From an uncultured Bacteroidales bacterium (GTDB lineage Bacteria; Bacteroidota; Bacteroidia; Bacteroidales; Bacteroidaceae), in contig CACYCZ010000073.1 of assembly GCA_902773055.1 (NCBI GenBank), positions 1-34,200 on the forward strand: a stretch of DNA of 34,200 bases, given 5' to 3'. The notes beneath the pieces were generated by a model. The model was given only the letters and a program-made list of their open reading frames with translations, was not told where the DNA came from and searched no databases. A program made the position numbers and the translations under genes. This document shows positions 1 to 9,807 of this stretch, piece after piece. Position 1 is the first letter of the stretch; every line of letters begins with the position of its first letter.

Positions 1-40
1 ATTGTAATATGAAATTTTTAATTATTTATTTCTCGTTTTG

Positions 41-48
41 CAAAGATA
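41..48 (-). promoter_or_regulatory. TAnnTTTG-type promoter box facing left
   Basis: The minus strand reads TATCTTTG here, an exact match to the Bacteroidota -7 consensus TAnnTTTG. It would drive a gene beyond the left edge. No convincing -33 element was identified. A six-fixed-base motif also occurs by chance, so this is tentative. Confidence 0.4.
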
Positions 49-172
49 TAAAATTATTTTCTTAATCATCAATCTTTTTATTTTTTTGAGGCAAACAGCA
101 GGAGGCAGACGTGTTCCATCCATGGGGAGAAAGGATTGGAACGATGCCGACGAAAAAGGAGGTTATCCTCCG

Positions 173-275
173 AGGAGTTTATGTTCAGCGTCGGTGAACG
201 TATGTTTTGCACTGGTGAACATATGTTTCGCATCGGTGAACGTACGTTCAGCAACGGGGAATATAAAATGCAACG
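173..275 (+). repeat. Copy 1 of a five-unit 21-bp palindromic repeat element
   Basis: Five tandem units of about 21 bp (173-193, 194-214, 215-235, 236-256, 257-275). The three central units begin GTGAAC and follow GTGAACRTAYGTTY, which approaches the perfect palindrome GTGAACGTACGTTCAC, and then a 5-bp joint such as CAACG. The first unit lacks the GTGAAC start and the last is degenerate (19 bp, ending GCAACG). The same architecture recurs at 19801-19905 and 32965-33069 in the same orientation. Similarity to copy 3 continues past the array through CTCCC to TTTTTCTC at 308-315. Units are contiguous without spacers, so this is not a CRISPR. It lies upstream of mdh and its promoter. Function is unknown. 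Confidence 0.85.
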
Positions 276-400
276 GGGCGAAAACACATACTCCTCCCAT
301 ACCTTTATTTTTCTCATAGCCGGTATATAGGACGCATACCATAATCAGAAAAAAAACAGAAAACATTCCCCGCAGTTAACACTATAACAAAATATTGTGC

Positions 401-408
401 TAAATTTG
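401..408 (+). promoter_or_regulatory. Probable mdh promoter (-7 box)
   Basis: TAAATTTG matches TAnnTTTG and lies 48 nt before the mdh start codon. It is placed as expected for a Bacteroidota promoter with a leader of about 40 nt. The -33 region is not clear. Confidence 0.5.
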
Positions 409-456
409 CATTATAGAATAGTCTACTATCACAAAAACACATAAAACAATATCATT

Positions 457-1443
457 ATGAATTTTTTAACAAATGACAAGCTTGTTATTGTAGGTGCCGG
501 TGGCATGATCGGCTCCAACATGGTTCAGACAGCAATGATGCTGGGTCTGACCCCCAATATCTGTCTCTATGACATTTTCGAGCCAGGTGTACACGGTGTA
601 GCTGAAGAAATGTATCACTGCGCATTTCCAGGTGCCAATATTACATGGACCGTAAACCCCGAAGAGGCATTTACCGGTGCCAAATACATCGTTTCCTCCG
701 GTGGTGCTCCCCGCAAGGAAGGCATGACCCGCGAAGACTTGCTCAAAGGTAACTGCAAGATTGCTGCTGAATTTGGTGACAATATCAAGAAATATTGTCC
801 TGATGTAGAGCATGTCGTAGTCATCTTCAACCCTGCCGATGTTACAGCACTTACTGCACTCATCCACTCAGGTCTGAAACCCAATCAGCTGACCTCACTT
901 GCTGCTCTTGACTCCACACGTCTGCAAGAAGCACTTGCACAGGAATTTGGTGTACAGCAGGACAAGGTAACGGGTGCCCATACCTACGGTGGCCACGGCG
1001 AGCAGATGGCTGTATTTGCATCACAGGTCAAGATTGACGGCAAACCTTTGGCTGACATGAATCTGTCGGCTGAGAAATGGGCAGAAATCAAGCACAACAC
1101 CATTCAGGGTGGTTCCAACATCATCAAACTGCGTGGCCGCAGCTCTTTCCAGAGCCCGGCATACAATGCCATCAAGATGATAGAGGCTGCCATGGGCGGT
1201 GAAAAATTCACCTTGCCTGCCGGATGCTTCGTCAAGACCGACAAATACCAGCATGTCATGATGGCTATGCCTACAACTATCGACGCAACAGGTGTACACT
1301 ACACTGCCCCCACAGGCACAGCTGAGGAAATGGCTGCCCTGGAGGCTTCCTACCAACACCTCTGCAAGATGCGCGATGAGCTGGTAACTTTGGAGATCAT
1401 TCCACCCGTTGCAGAATGGGGCAAGATGAATCCGAACCTATAA
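457..1443 (+). CDS. mdh: Malate dehydrogenase (NAD-dependent)
   Basis: This enzyme interconverts malate and oxaloacetate with NAD(H) in the cytoplasm. In Bacteroidales it runs mainly towards malate in the fumarate/succinate branch. The 328-residue product has the N-terminal Rossmann glycine motif GAGGMIG (residues 13-19) and substrate-binding arginines in APRKEGMTR (Arg86, Arg92). It also has Asn125 in FNPAD, the LDSTR motif (Asp152, Arg155) and the catalytic His180 in GGHGEQM. Length and motifs are normal for the lactate/malate dehydrogenase family. The gene is transcribed alone: a promoter box lies 48 nt upstream and a strong hairpin follows the stop. It shares C4 metabolism with pckA at the other end of the window. 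The enzyme family is secure; substrate preference for malate is inferred from overall resemblance to Bacteroides malate dehydrogenases. Confidence 0.93.
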   Translation: MNFLTNDKLVIVGAGGMIGSNMVQTAMMLGLTPNICLYDIFEPGVHGVAEEMYHCAFPGANITWTVNPEEAFTGAKYIVSSGGAPRKEGMTREDLLKGNCKIAAEFGDNIKKYCPDVEHVVVIFNPADVTALTALIHSGLKPNQLTSLAALDSTRLQEALAQEFGVQQDKVTGAHTYGGHGEQMAVFASQVKIDGKPLADMNLSAEKWAEIKHNTIQGGSNIIKLRGRSSFQSPAYNAIKMIEAAMGGEKFTLPAGCFVKTDKYQHVMMAMPTTIDATGVHYTAPTGTAEEMAALEASYQHLCKMRDELVTLEIIPPVAEWGKMNPNL

Positions 1444-1465
1444 GGCATACATCTATTTTCCTTAT

Positions 1466-1515
1466 ATACACGAAGAAGGGGTGGAAACTTTGATTTCCAC
1501 CCCTTCTTCGTGTAT
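1466..1515. terminator. Bidirectional terminator between mdh and sbcC
   Basis: A perfect 22-bp inverted repeat (arms 1466-1487 and 1494-1515) around a 6-nt loop sits between the convergent mdh and sbcC stop codons. The stem is GC-rich in the middle and A/T at its base, so it can end transcription from both sides. On the + strand it is followed by a T-rich stretch. Confidence 0.88.
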
Positions 1516-1551
1516 TATTTCAGATAAATACCACCTATCCCTACAGCCGTC

Positions 1552-4500
1552 TCAGTATGCTGTGACTTGAGGATAAATTCTGGCTGCCAACGATGACGAA
1601 GACCCCATGATGCCTATTCTGCAACGCGAAACTCTCTGAAATGCTGACACTGCATCCTGCAGCATTCTGGCTTCACGGGCATCTATATTGTCGGCACAGG
1701 CATCGACAAACAGAGAATCCCCGGGAGAAAATTCCTTCAACATTGCCGACAAGCCTAATGCCAAACTCAGACAGACCACATAGAGTTGACCTGCAGAGAG
1801 CGAACTGACCTTAAAACGCTGGTCAAGCCTGTCGCGGCAGATAATCTCCATATCCAGTTCATCGGGCACTACACTGAGGAAGAAAGAGGATTTCATCCGG
1901 CGCAATTGGGCATTGGCCGATTGCAACAGGACCGTAAACACCACTCTCTGAGCTGCCTGACGGAACTTGCCCCCGTCAGCACTGCCCATCAATTCGCACA
2001 ACCTGTCCCACAAGGCGAGTTCAGCCTCCAGCCTGTGTTTCTCCTCTTCACAGGATGCCAACTTGTCAATACTGTCCTGATGCTTATCCAACAGGAACTG
2101 TATCCGGGCAATATTTTTTTCAATATCTTTCATGTCAGCCGACAGGAGTTTCTGCTGCTCCCTGTACTGCAACGCATTACCGATAAACTCCTCCAAAGGT
2201 CTGTCTTCAGACTGAATAAGTTGAAGTATCTGTCCGTCGGCTTTTTCCATCTCGGCATTGATATTGTCAAGCGCAGCCTTTTTACCGTCAATTTCCTTAC
2301 GCAAAAGATTCCAGTCACACTTGGCAGAGAATATTTTCTCAAGCTCAAAATACTGGAGTGGCGCATTCTCACTGTTGAAACGGGCAATCTGAAAATCCAG
2401 GTCGGAACTCAGCCCGTGGAGTTCCTGCTCTGCCTGAGCAAGCATGTCCTGCAGCATGGTCATATTGGCCGACATTCCGTCATAATGTCTGCAGACTTCC
2501 ATGTATTTGTCTAACGCCTTACTCTCCTCCGTCTGGACAGCAATCATGTGGTCTACATGGGATCTTTCTACATTCTCCACCATGGCATTGCTGAACATCT
2601 TGGCCATTTCTGAACGGTGTACTTTGATTTTCTCTCCCAAGCTTTTTTCTATTCCCCGGTCATCAGACATCTGGCCGCGGCAAAAATCCAACTCTCCCTG
2701 CAAGGAAGATATATCAGTACGGAGCCTGTACACAACGGCATCCAGTGCAGAAACCTGTCCTTGCAAATCTGTCCATTTGGACACAATGGCAGACATCTCA
2801 GCTACGAAGCCTTCATAATTGCTCTTGTACTTTTCCTTCCATAGCGGCATAGTCATCATGAGTTCCAACTGAGAGTACATTTCAGCACTCCTGTTGTCAT
2901 TGTGCTTGATACGTCGCTCCAAATTGCTTACCAGAGACTCATGGACACTGTTGACGGCATTGGATTCAGTGAGTTTTTTGTTAACGTCCGCCATAGCTGT
3001 CATCAGTTTCTGTATCTTACCGTTAATCTCATTTATCACAACCTGATGGTGATTATATTCGGCATTACGGAGTTTCTCACTCTGCAGCTCGCGCGTAGCA
3101 TTGTCGAGCAGATGTGTCAGCAGCATTGTACGGTTGGCACGATTGACCGACGTGGACGTATCACCAAAGGATGCATCCAAGCCTTTGTAATCTTCCCACT
3201 GAGCAAGCATACGGGACGTACGCGCCTTGAGTTCTTCCAGCATTCTGCCTCTCTCCTCCAATAACAATTGTTTCTTCTGCCTTTGGGAAAGAGTATCCAG
3301 GTAGTTTTTCCGGCTATTTTCATAATCAGCCTTCGCCTCTTCAAAATCCTGAGTCAGATGGTTGATAAGATCACTCGTAGCCTGTGCATGATAGGGATGA
3401 TGGGCTGCACCGCAAACAGGACAAGGTTTACCCTCTTTCAACTGTTTACGCATATCCAGCAAATTCTTATGCTGACCCAAAATAAGCACTCTTTGGGCAG
3501 TCTCAAACATCTTTTTCTTTTCAAACAGAACAAGCGAGACATGAGGCACCTCTGTGTCCAGTTTCTTCAAGTCAGCATTAATACCTCTGATTTCGTTTGC
3601 CAATTCATCCTGACGCTCATAGCTGTCAGCAATGCTTATCCACAACTCCCGAGCATTGCGGGAATCTCTCTGCAAGTCAGAGAAATAAATAATCCTCTGC
3701 TGGAGTTCGGCGGAATTCAATCCTTGATTGGCCTGAATATGAATATTTAATTCAGCCCGCAGGGAAGAGAGCTGGGACTGCAAGTCATTATATTGGTTTT
3801 CAAGGCTTGATTTCAACACCTTATCAGCTTGGATCTCTTTCTGTATCTCATTAAGCTTGGACCTACAGTCCTGAGTATCCACATATATGTCATGGAGTTT
3901 TGCCATATTGCCCTTAACCTCACCGATTTTCTCTATCATCGGACGGTGCATAGCAACGGCCTGCAAGTCATTTTTCAGTTGCTGGCGCAGCTTCAGCCTA
4001 TCCTCCATCTCCGCGGTCTTGTCTTTTATCTCCGACTGCAAGGATGTAACCCGTTCCTCCAACCGGGATATCTCTAAACATACACGGTTTATATTCTCTT
4101 CCCATGCCCTGATTTCACCTTCGGCAGAATAGGCTTTCCCAATCAGAGGCAATGCGTCTACATATTCCCTCTGACGCAATGCCATGCTCTCCCTTATTCT
4201 CTGAAGACTGTCTGCTGATGCCTCCTTCTCAGACTTAGTGCTGCGCATATCCTGCTGGATCAAGGCAATTGAGTGACGGTAGACATCTATTTCCTTCTTC
4301 TTGGCAACAATGGCATCATATAATGACTGAAAAGGCTGCACCTGATCAAACCTGTCTAACTGGGCTTTCTGCTCGTACAATTTATTGACTGCAGCCTGTG
4401 CATCTGTCTGAACCAGTTTGAGTTCCTCCTGATGTGCCATAGCCTCAGAATAACGGTCAAACCAACTGAGGTATTTCTCCACTTCAAGGAGTGCAACCCT

Positions 4501-5214
4501 GTCTTTTTCCAGTTTCCCCTTCTCCATAATCATCGTCTCCTGAAGTTTGGAAAATTCTTCTTCAGAGAAACGATTCCTGCTGATTCCTTCTAATAGGCTT
4601 ATCATCTTTTCATAGTCTTTACGCACCTCCATACGGCGAAGATATACCAGCCTAGACATTCGGCCATATATCTCCGTTCCCGTGAGATGTTCCAACATAC
4701 GACTTCTCTCCTCAGATGTCACCGAGAAGAAATGGATAAACTGACCTGGAGAAAGAATCACTGCTGACCTGAACTGGGAAAAAGTCAATCCCAAAAGTGC
4801 ATGAATACTTTGGCGGACCTTCTCCGCGCCCTGCCACTGCTGACTGCCAGGAGACAACTGTTTCAATATATGGTTTACTTCAACCGGAGCAGAAGGCTTA
4901 TTGCATCGGGCAGACCATTCTGCCTCATACTTCTGGCCGCCCTCAAGGGAAAACTGCAACCGTACTCCCCCCATGACCGCACCAGGCGATAGAAAATCAC
5001 TATACGGAATCTCAGACATTCCGTCCACAGAGGATTCGTGTTTTCTCCCATACAAGGCGATACATACAGCATCCAAAAAAACCTTCAATTCAATACCAGT
5101 CCGGCCAGTGACAGCAAACAAACCTGCCCTTTCCAAAGGCTTACGCATAAAATCGACAGTATGCTTCCCTTGGAAAGAGAGTATATTATTTATTTCTATT
5201 ATTTCGATTCTCAT
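1552..5214 (-). CDS. sbcC: SbcC/Rad50-like SMC-family protein with degenerate ATPase site
   Basis: SbcC is the ATPase and coiled-coil subunit of the SbcCD (Rad50-Mre11) DNA-end-processing complex. The 1220-residue product has the family layout: N-terminal ABC half, long coiled coils, zinc hook CPVC (Cys598, Cys601) and C-terminal ABC half. Recognisable landmarks are DAVCIALYG after Walker A and LTGTEIYG near residue 180. The nucleotide site is not canonical. Walker A GxTGxGKST is replaced by GRTGIELKV (37-45), the Q-loop Gln by Pro156 (LSPGQF) and the signature SGGE by SAGQ (1139-1143 region). The Walker B glutamate is Ala1172 (LFVDAC) and the H-loop His is Ser1205. The frame is open throughout, so it is not an obvious pseudogene. 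It starts 14 nt after the sbcD stop, last in the rpoN-led run. The homology is secure. Loss of ATP hydrolysis, and perhaps of binding, is inferred. Confidence 0.85.
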   Translation of the reverse strand: MRIEIIEINNILSFQGKHTVDFMRKPLERAGLFAVTGRTGIELKVFLDAVCIALYGRKHESSVDGMSEIPYSDFLSPGAVMGGVRLQFSLEGGQKYEAEWSARCNKPSAPVEVNHILKQLSPGSQQWQGAEKVRQSIHALLGLTFSQFRSAVILSPGQFIHFFSVTSEERSRMLEHLTGTEIYGRMSRLVYLRRMEVRKDYEKMISLLEGISRNRFSEEEFSKLQETMIMEKGKLEKDRVALLEVEKYLSWFDRYSEAMAHQEELKLVQTDAQAAVNKLYEQKAQLDRFDQVQPFQSLYDAIVAKKKEIDVYRHSIALIQQDMRSTKSEKEASADSLQRIRESMALRQREYVDALPLIGKAYSAEGEIRAWEENINRVCLEISRLEERVTSLQSEIKDKTAEMEDRLKLRQQLKNDLQAVAMHRPMIEKIGEVKGNMAKLHDIYVDTQDCRSKLNEIQKEIQADKVLKSSLENQYNDLQSQLSSLRAELNIHIQANQGLNSAELQQRIIYFSDLQRDSRNARELWISIADSYERQDELANEIRGINADLKKLDTEVPHVSLVLFEKKKMFETAQRVLILGQHKNLLDMRKQLKEGKPCPVCGAAHHPYHAQATSDLINHLTQDFEEAKADYENSRKNYLDTLSQRQKKQLLLEERGRMLEELKARTSRMLAQWEDYKGLDASFGDTSTSVNRANRTMLLTHLLDNATRELQSEKLRNAEYNHHQVVINEINGKIQKLMTAMADVNKKLTESNAVNSVHESLVSNLERRIKHNDNRSAEMYSQLELMMTMPLWKEKYKSNYEGFVAEMSAIVSKWTDLQGQVSALDAVVYRLRTDISSLQGELDFCRGQMSDDRGIEKSLGEKIKVHRSEMAKMFSNAMVENVERSHVDHMIAVQTEESKALDKYMEVCRHYDGMSANMTMLQDMLAQAEQELHGLSSDLDFQIARFNSENAPLQYFELEKIFSAKCDWNLLRKEIDGKKAALDNINAEMEKADGQILQLIQSEDRPLEEFIGNALQYREQQKLLSADMKDIEKNIARIQFLLDKHQDSIDKLASCEEEKHRLEAELALWDRLCELMGSADGGKFRQAAQRVVFTVLLQSANAQLRRMKSSFFLSVVPDELDMEIICRDRLDQRFKVSSLSAGQLYVVCLSLALGLSAMLKEFSPGDSLFVDACADNIDAREARMLQDAVSAFQRVSRCRIGIMGSSSSLAARIYPQVTAY

Positions 5215-5228
5215 AACAACATCAGGAC

Positions 5229-6446
5229 TTAGGATAAGTCGGCATTCTCACCCGTTCTTTTTACATCGGCAACTAAGCGTGCCATTTCATCCATCATGTC
5301 TTCACTGTAGCGCTGATGGTACATTTCACGGATCATCCGCCCTGGAACCAATTGCTGCAGGTCGTCTGCAGACAAATCTGGATAGGTTTCTTCCATTGCC
5401 TTCTCAGACATTACCCTCTCTATCCGGCATAATTTCACACAGCGCTCTGAAGCCATCGCCTGTAAGGTTTCAAGCATCTCAGGAGTAGGGTTATCCTCAC
5501 GTATTTTCAACTCCACATAGGGGTAGGAAACGCTATCGTCATTCCGGGAAATTTTATCAAAAGAAGCCAGATATTTTTCTGCTTCCTTATAAGAACAACC
5601 CGAATCGGAAGGTATTGTCAGCAATTTTCGAAGAGGCTTGTATTCCAAATGCTTAATCTTGACAGAATCTTTGGATTCAATATCAACCATATTGATACCC
5701 AAACTGTAATCCCGCTCTTCAAAAGAAAGAGACAGGGGACTTCCGGCATACCATATATTATCGTAGCCAGCTATCGCCTGCGCCTGATGGATATGGCCCA
5801 AAGCAATATAAGCAACTTTTGACGCCAATGGCGTAAAATCCATGACATCTACGCCGTATCCAATAGCATAATCTTTTCCATTTGTCTGAAGAGTACGAGC
5901 CCCCTTGGCATATCCGTGAGCCATAACAACTATCGGCATATCTGAGAAACGCTTCGATACCATTTTGACCAACTGTTCATAGATGCCGTTATCTGCCATT
6001 CCTTCCCTGTCTACAGGAACGGCTAGGATAACTATCTGCTCGTCAGGGTGCTCAATGGCATTAACAGGAATACATAATTCTTCGTAGTCAATTTCCCCAC
6101 GTCCATTTCTTGGTATCTGGGAACGAACCTGAACCCCTACACGATGAAAAACAGACAGCGAGGAATTCACATATGAGACATCATCACTATCCCCCGTGGT
6201 CAAAATGACGCGCATCTGGGGATTATCCCGTGTCAATTGCATCAAGAAATCCCAAAATATACGTTCATCTTCACCCGACAACAATGTACCGTCAAAGATA
6301 TCTCCAACGGCCAGAAAGACATCCGGTTTATATGACCGTACCTGCGACAACAACCATTTCAGGAAATGCTCGTGCTCCTCAACCCTATTATTTCCATATA
6401 AAAGATGCCCTATATGCCAATCGGCAGTATGGAAAATTCTCATCAT
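5229..6446 (-). CDS. sbcD: SbcD/Mre11-like phosphoesterase with altered GNHD motif
   Basis: SbcD is the Mn-dependent nuclease subunit that pairs with SbcC. The 405-residue product has phosphoesterase motifs DWH (Asp9, His11), GDIFD (Asp49), AHGYA (His177) and GHIH (His218, His220). The third motif, normally GNHD, reads GDSD (85-88): the metal-bridging Asn is Asp86 and the catalytic His is Ser87. In Pyrococcus Mre11 the corresponding His85 is needed for nuclease activity, so this protein is probably impaired or inactive as a nuclease. The start overlaps the cysS stop in an ATGATG context, suggesting translational coupling; either Met could be used. It is directly followed by sbcC, whose ATPase site is also degenerate. 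Family assignment is secure; loss of activity is inference. Confidence 0.87.
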   Translation of the reverse strand: MMRIFHTADWHIGHLLYGNNRVEEHEHFLKWLLSQVRSYKPDVFLAVGDIFDGTLLSGEDERIFWDFLMQLTRDNPQMRVILTTGDSDDVSYVNSSLSVFHRVGVQVRSQIPRNGRGEIDYEELCIPVNAIEHPDEQIVILAVPVDREGMADNGIYEQLVKMVSKRFSDMPIVVMAHGYAKGARTLQTNGKDYAIGYGVDVMDFTPLASKVAYIALGHIHQAQAIAGYDNIWYAGSPLSLSFEERDYSLGINMVDIESKDSVKIKHLEYKPLRKLLTIPSDSGCSYKEAEKYLASFDKISRNDDSVSYPYVELKIREDNPTPEMLETLQAMASERCVKLCRIERVMSEKAMEETYPDLSADDLQQLVPGRMIREMYHQRYSEDMMDEMARLVADVKRTGENADLS

Positions 6447-7927
6447 TTATTCAACTTCCAAGTCACGCCATCGCGTGTATCTTTTACTTCAAAGCCTAAC
6501 GCTGCCAATTCTTCCCGAATGCGGTCACTCGTTGACCAATCCTTATTTACTTTAGCTTTCTGCCGTATATCCAACAGAAGGTCAATGGCCTTGGCATAGG
6601 ATTCCTCCCGCTCGCCACTGCCACTCTCCTCCATCCTGAGGCCTAAGATATCAAAAGAGAATGTATACAATACTTTCTTCAACTCCGTCAGTGCGTCAGG
6701 AGTTATTGTATTCTGCTTATCTGCCAACTGATTTATCACACGGCAAGCTTCAAAAAGATGGCTGATTACTATCGGGGTATTCAGGTCGTCATCCATAGCA
6801 TCATAGCACTTCGTGGCAAGCTGGTCAATATAGGCTCTGTCTATCTGTCCATCCACAACAGGAGTAATGCGATCTAACTGCTTGACAGCATCAAACAAAC
6901 GCTCCAACCCCTTGCTACTGGCTTTCAAGGCTTCGTTGCTGAAATCTACCGTACTACGATAGTGAGCCTGCAGGATAAAGAAACGTATCGTCATCGGAGA
7001 ATAAGCTTCGTCCAATTTGTCATGATTACCGGTAAAGAACTGCTCCAAAGTAATAAAATTGCCCAGACTCTTGCCCATTTTCTGTCCGTTAATCGTTATC
7101 ATGTTGTTATGCATCCAGTAATGTACCATGTCATCGCCTTGGCTCGCCACGGCTTGGGCTATCTCACATTCATGATGAGGGAATACCAAATCCATGCCTC
7201 CGCCGTGTATGTCAAAATGACTGCCCAGATACTTTCTTCCCATTGCCGTACACTCTGTATGCCATCCTGGGAAACCTATGCTCCAAGGACTCGGCCAACG
7301 CATAATATGCTGTGGCTGTGCTTTTTTCCACAAGGCAAAATCTACTTGGTTATGTTTTTCATTGACACCGTCCAAAGTGCGGGAATTATTAATTACATCC
7401 TGAAGGTTACGATTGGATAACTTTCCATAATGATATTTCTGATTGTACTTCTCCACATCAAAATAAACGCTTCCCTCACTCACATAGGCATAGCCATTAT
7501 CAAGGATTTCCTTCACCAATTCTATCTGTTCGATGATATGTCCTGTAGCATGAGGCTCTATACTCGGCGGCAATACCCCCAGAGCATCCATGGCTTGGTG
7601 ATAGCGCAGAGTATAGTATTCAGCTACCTCCATCGGCTCAAGCTGTTCCAGACGCGCTTTCTTGCTTATTTTGTCCTCTCCTTCATCAGCATCATGTTCC
7701 AAATGGCCGACATCAGTTATATTCCTGACATAACGAACCTTGTAACCTATATGTTTCAGGTAGCGGAACAGGATATCAAACGTTATTGAAGGTCTGGCAT
7801 GACCCAAATGAGGGTCGCCATATACTGTAGGTCCGCATACATACATCCCGACATGGGGAGCATTCAGGGGCTTGAATAGTTCCTTGGTACGCGTCAGGGT
7901 ATTGTAAATAAATAATTTATGTTCCAT
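6443..7927 (-). CDS. cysS: Cysteinyl-tRNA synthetase
   Basis: This class I aminoacyl-tRNA synthetase charges tRNA-Cys with cysteine. The 494-residue protein has the opening [15 protein letters not shown] with the HIGH-type signature HLGH, and the KMSKS-type loop KMGKSLGN. It also has conserved zinc-site residues, including Cys31 in MYVCGP, GWHTEC, and the HH of FPHHECE. The C-terminal anticodon-binding part ends in [15 protein letters not shown], as in other bacterial CysS. The gene begins 8 nt after the ispG stop, and its stop overlaps the sbcD start by 4 nt. Length and motifs are ordinary. Confidence 0.96.
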   Translation of the reverse strand: MEHKLFIYNTLTRTKELFKPLNAPHVGMYVCGPTVYGDPHLGHARPSITFDILFRYLKHIGYKVRYVRNITDVGHLEHDADEGEDKISKKARLEQLEPMEVAEYYTLRYHQAMDALGVLPPSIEPHATGHIIEQIELVKEILDNGYAYVSEGSVYFDVEKYNQKYHYGKLSNRNLQDVINNSRTLDGVNEKHNQVDFALWKKAQPQHIMRWPSPWSIGFPGWHTECTAMGRKYLGSHFDIHGGGMDLVFPHHECEIAQAVASQGDDMVHYWMHNNMITINGQKMGKSLGNFITLEQFFTGNHDKLDEAYSPMTIRFFILQAHYRSTVDFSNEALKASSKGLERLFDAVKQLDRITPVVDGQIDRAYIDQLATKCYDAMDDDLNTPIVISHLFEACRVINQLADKQNTITPDALTELKKVLYTFSFDILGLRMEESGSGEREESYAKAIDLLLDIRQKAKVNKDWSTSDRIREELAALGFEVKDTRDGVTWKLNK

Positions 7928-7935
7928 CTTATTTG

Positions 7936-9801
7936 TTATTTTATTTGTCCGTCATTTCGGAGAAGCTGTAGCAGATGTTCCACGGCATCTTCTTCCGGTA
8001 TATTTTTTTCTACACATTCCTTGCCTCTGTATAGGCTTATCTTACCTCTGCCGGCACCGACATAGCCATAATCCGCCCCTGCCATTTCGCCAGGACCATT
8101 GACGATGCAACCCATTACAGCCACTTTCAGATTGGCCATTCCCTGAGTAGCTGACTTTATTCGGGCTATTGTTGCCTGCAAATCATATAATGTACGTCCA
8201 CAACCGGGACATGAAATATACTCTGTACGAGTACGCCGTAAGCCTGCTCCCTGAAGAATCGAAAATGCCGTATGGCTCAGCAATCTGTTCATCGCTTCAT
8301 TGCGCGTATCTGGAGCAGAAAGATACAGCCCGTTACACAACCCGTCAAACAACACTGCGCCACAATCCAAAGAAGCTTCTATCTGTATATCCTCTTCCTG
8401 CTTGAGACCATAGCTATAAGAGAAGAATAGCACGACTGGATTACAGAGCTTATGATTTGTCATACGATGAATCAATGAGCGGAATTCTCCTACATGATTT
8501 ACGTGAGTACTCTGGGCTATCACAACAACTTCGGAATGGCGGCGCAGACATTCTTCGACTGCATTGTCTATCAGATGACAGGGCAGAAAGAGGAATTTCA
8601 TGTCAGCCTCATACACGTCAATCTGAGACAACATCTGAAATGTAAAGGCAGGATATGTGTCTGGGGTATTCCGCCACACACCAGCGTCAACAATATATGC
8701 TCCCTTGAAGTCTTTCTCCTCATGGGGAAGTTTGTCACCGCAATACAGGAAATCGGGCTGCACCTTATCAATCTGGCTGAAACGGTCTGCTATTACAATT
8801 GGAGCATTAGCACCGCCTACATTCCCTACAGCACGCGTCTCACGCGGCTGAGGATCTACGAAGTTAAAGCTTTCGGCAACACGGCCTCCTATACGGCGCT
8901 TGTCGGCTCGCTGACTGACATAATCTACAATTTTTCGCGCCACGGGTATCTCGTGTTCCGGGCTTTCACTCAAGGATACCCTGATGGTATCGCCTATTCC
9001 GTCAGACAACAAGGCTCCGATGCCCAATGCGCTCTTAATTCTTCCGTCTTCTCCTTCACCGGCCTCCGTCACTCCCAAGTGCAACGGGTAGCGCATTGAC
9101 TCTGCCTCCATCACACTAGCTAACAGGCGTACCGAACGAACCATCACTGCCACGTCGCTGGCCTTTATGGATATGACGACATCACGGAAATTTTCCTTTT
9201 TACATATACGCAAGAACTCCATACAGCTTTCCACTATACCTCTTGGCGTATCGCCGTATCGGCTCATGATGCGATCGGAGAGTGAGCCATGGTTCACTCC
9301 TATACGCACTGCCGTATGATGTGCTTTACATATTTTCAGAAAAGGTACTAAGCGGTTTTCTATTTTTTTAAGTTCTTCCTGATATTCTTCGTCGGTGTAC
9401 TCCAAATGCCTGAAAGTGCGTGCGGCATCAACGTAGTTGCCGGGATTAATGCGTACTCCCTCCACGATTTCGGCTGCGACATCGGCCACCGCCGGATTGA
9501 AATGTACATCTGCTATCAGCGGCGAAAACAGACCCTTACGATGCAGTTCCCGACGGATATTCCTGAGGTTCTCTGCCTCTTTGGTTCCCTGTGTTGTCAG
9601 ACGGACATAATCTGCTCCTGCACCTATGATAGCCTCACACTGTTCAACGCAACCTTCGGTATCTGTTGTCGGCCGGGTCGTCATACTCTGCAGCCTGATG
9701 GGGTACACGCCCCCCATAGGTATCTTGCCCACGTTGACTATCGTACTCTGCCGACGCCGGTAGTTAAAATATGAAATATCTTTTCGTTGATTTTCAGCCA
9801 T
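7936..9801 (-). CDS. ispG: 4-hydroxy-3-methylbut-2-enyl diphosphate synthase (IspG/GcpE), long form
   Basis: IspG converts 2-C-methyl-D-erythritol 2,4-cyclodiphosphate to HMBPP, the penultimate step of the MEP isoprenoid pathway, using a [4Fe-4S] cluster. The 621-residue product is the long, three-domain form known from Bacteroidota, Chlamydiae and plants. It has an N-terminal TIM barrel ([27 protein letters not shown]), a central inserted domain, and a C-terminal iron-sulfur domain. Cluster cysteines are visible at CPGC (Cys531, Cys534) and in [11 protein letters not shown] (Cys565). It lies 6 nt after purE and 8 nt before cysS in the same run. It supplies the isoprenoid precursors for the menaquinone side chain, whose ring genes menB and menE are nearby. 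Confidence 0.95.
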   Translation of the reverse strand: MAENQRKDISYFNYRRRQSTIVNVGKIPMGGVYPIRLQSMTTRPTTDTEGCVEQCEAIIGAGADYVRLTTQGTKEAENLRNIRRELHRKGLFSPLIADVHFNPAVADVAAEIVEGVRINPGNYVDAARTFRHLEYTDEEYQEELKKIENRLVPFLKICKAHHTAVRIGVNHGSLSDRIMSRYGDTPRGIVESCMEFLRICKKENFRDVVISIKASDVAVMVRSVRLLASVMEAESMRYPLHLGVTEAGEGEDGRIKSALGIGALLSDGIGDTIRVSLSESPEHEIPVARKIVDYVSQRADKRRIGGRVAESFNFVDPQPRETRAVGNVGGANAPIVIADRFSQIDKVQPDFLYCGDKLPHEEKDFKGAYIVDAGVWRNTPDTYPAFTFQMLSQIDVYEADMKFLFLPCHLIDNAVEECLRRHSEVVVIAQSTHVNHVGEFRSLIHRMTNHKLCNPVVLFFSYSYGLKQEEDIQIEASLDCGAVLFDGLCNGLYLSAPDTRNEAMNRLLSHTAFSILQGAGLRRTRTEYISCPGCGRTLYDLQATIARIKSATQGMANLKVAVMGCIVNGPGEMAGADYGYVGAGRGKISLYRGKECVEKNIPEEDAVEHLLQLLRNDGQIK

Positions 9802-9807
9802 ACAGAT

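Noticed and set aside
173-275. Possible CRISPR array
   Set aside because: Units are contiguous 21-bp repeats with no variable spacers, and no cas genes are present.
1786-2514. 242-codon open frame on the + strand inside sbcC
   Set aside because: It is antisense to a clear coding region with coiled-coil codon structure and has no protein family features.
1552-5214. Sequencing or assembly error as the cause of the SbcC motif losses
   Set aside because: The altered residues lie at several separated sites, the flanking family residues align without gaps, and the frame is intact, so a single error cannot explain them.
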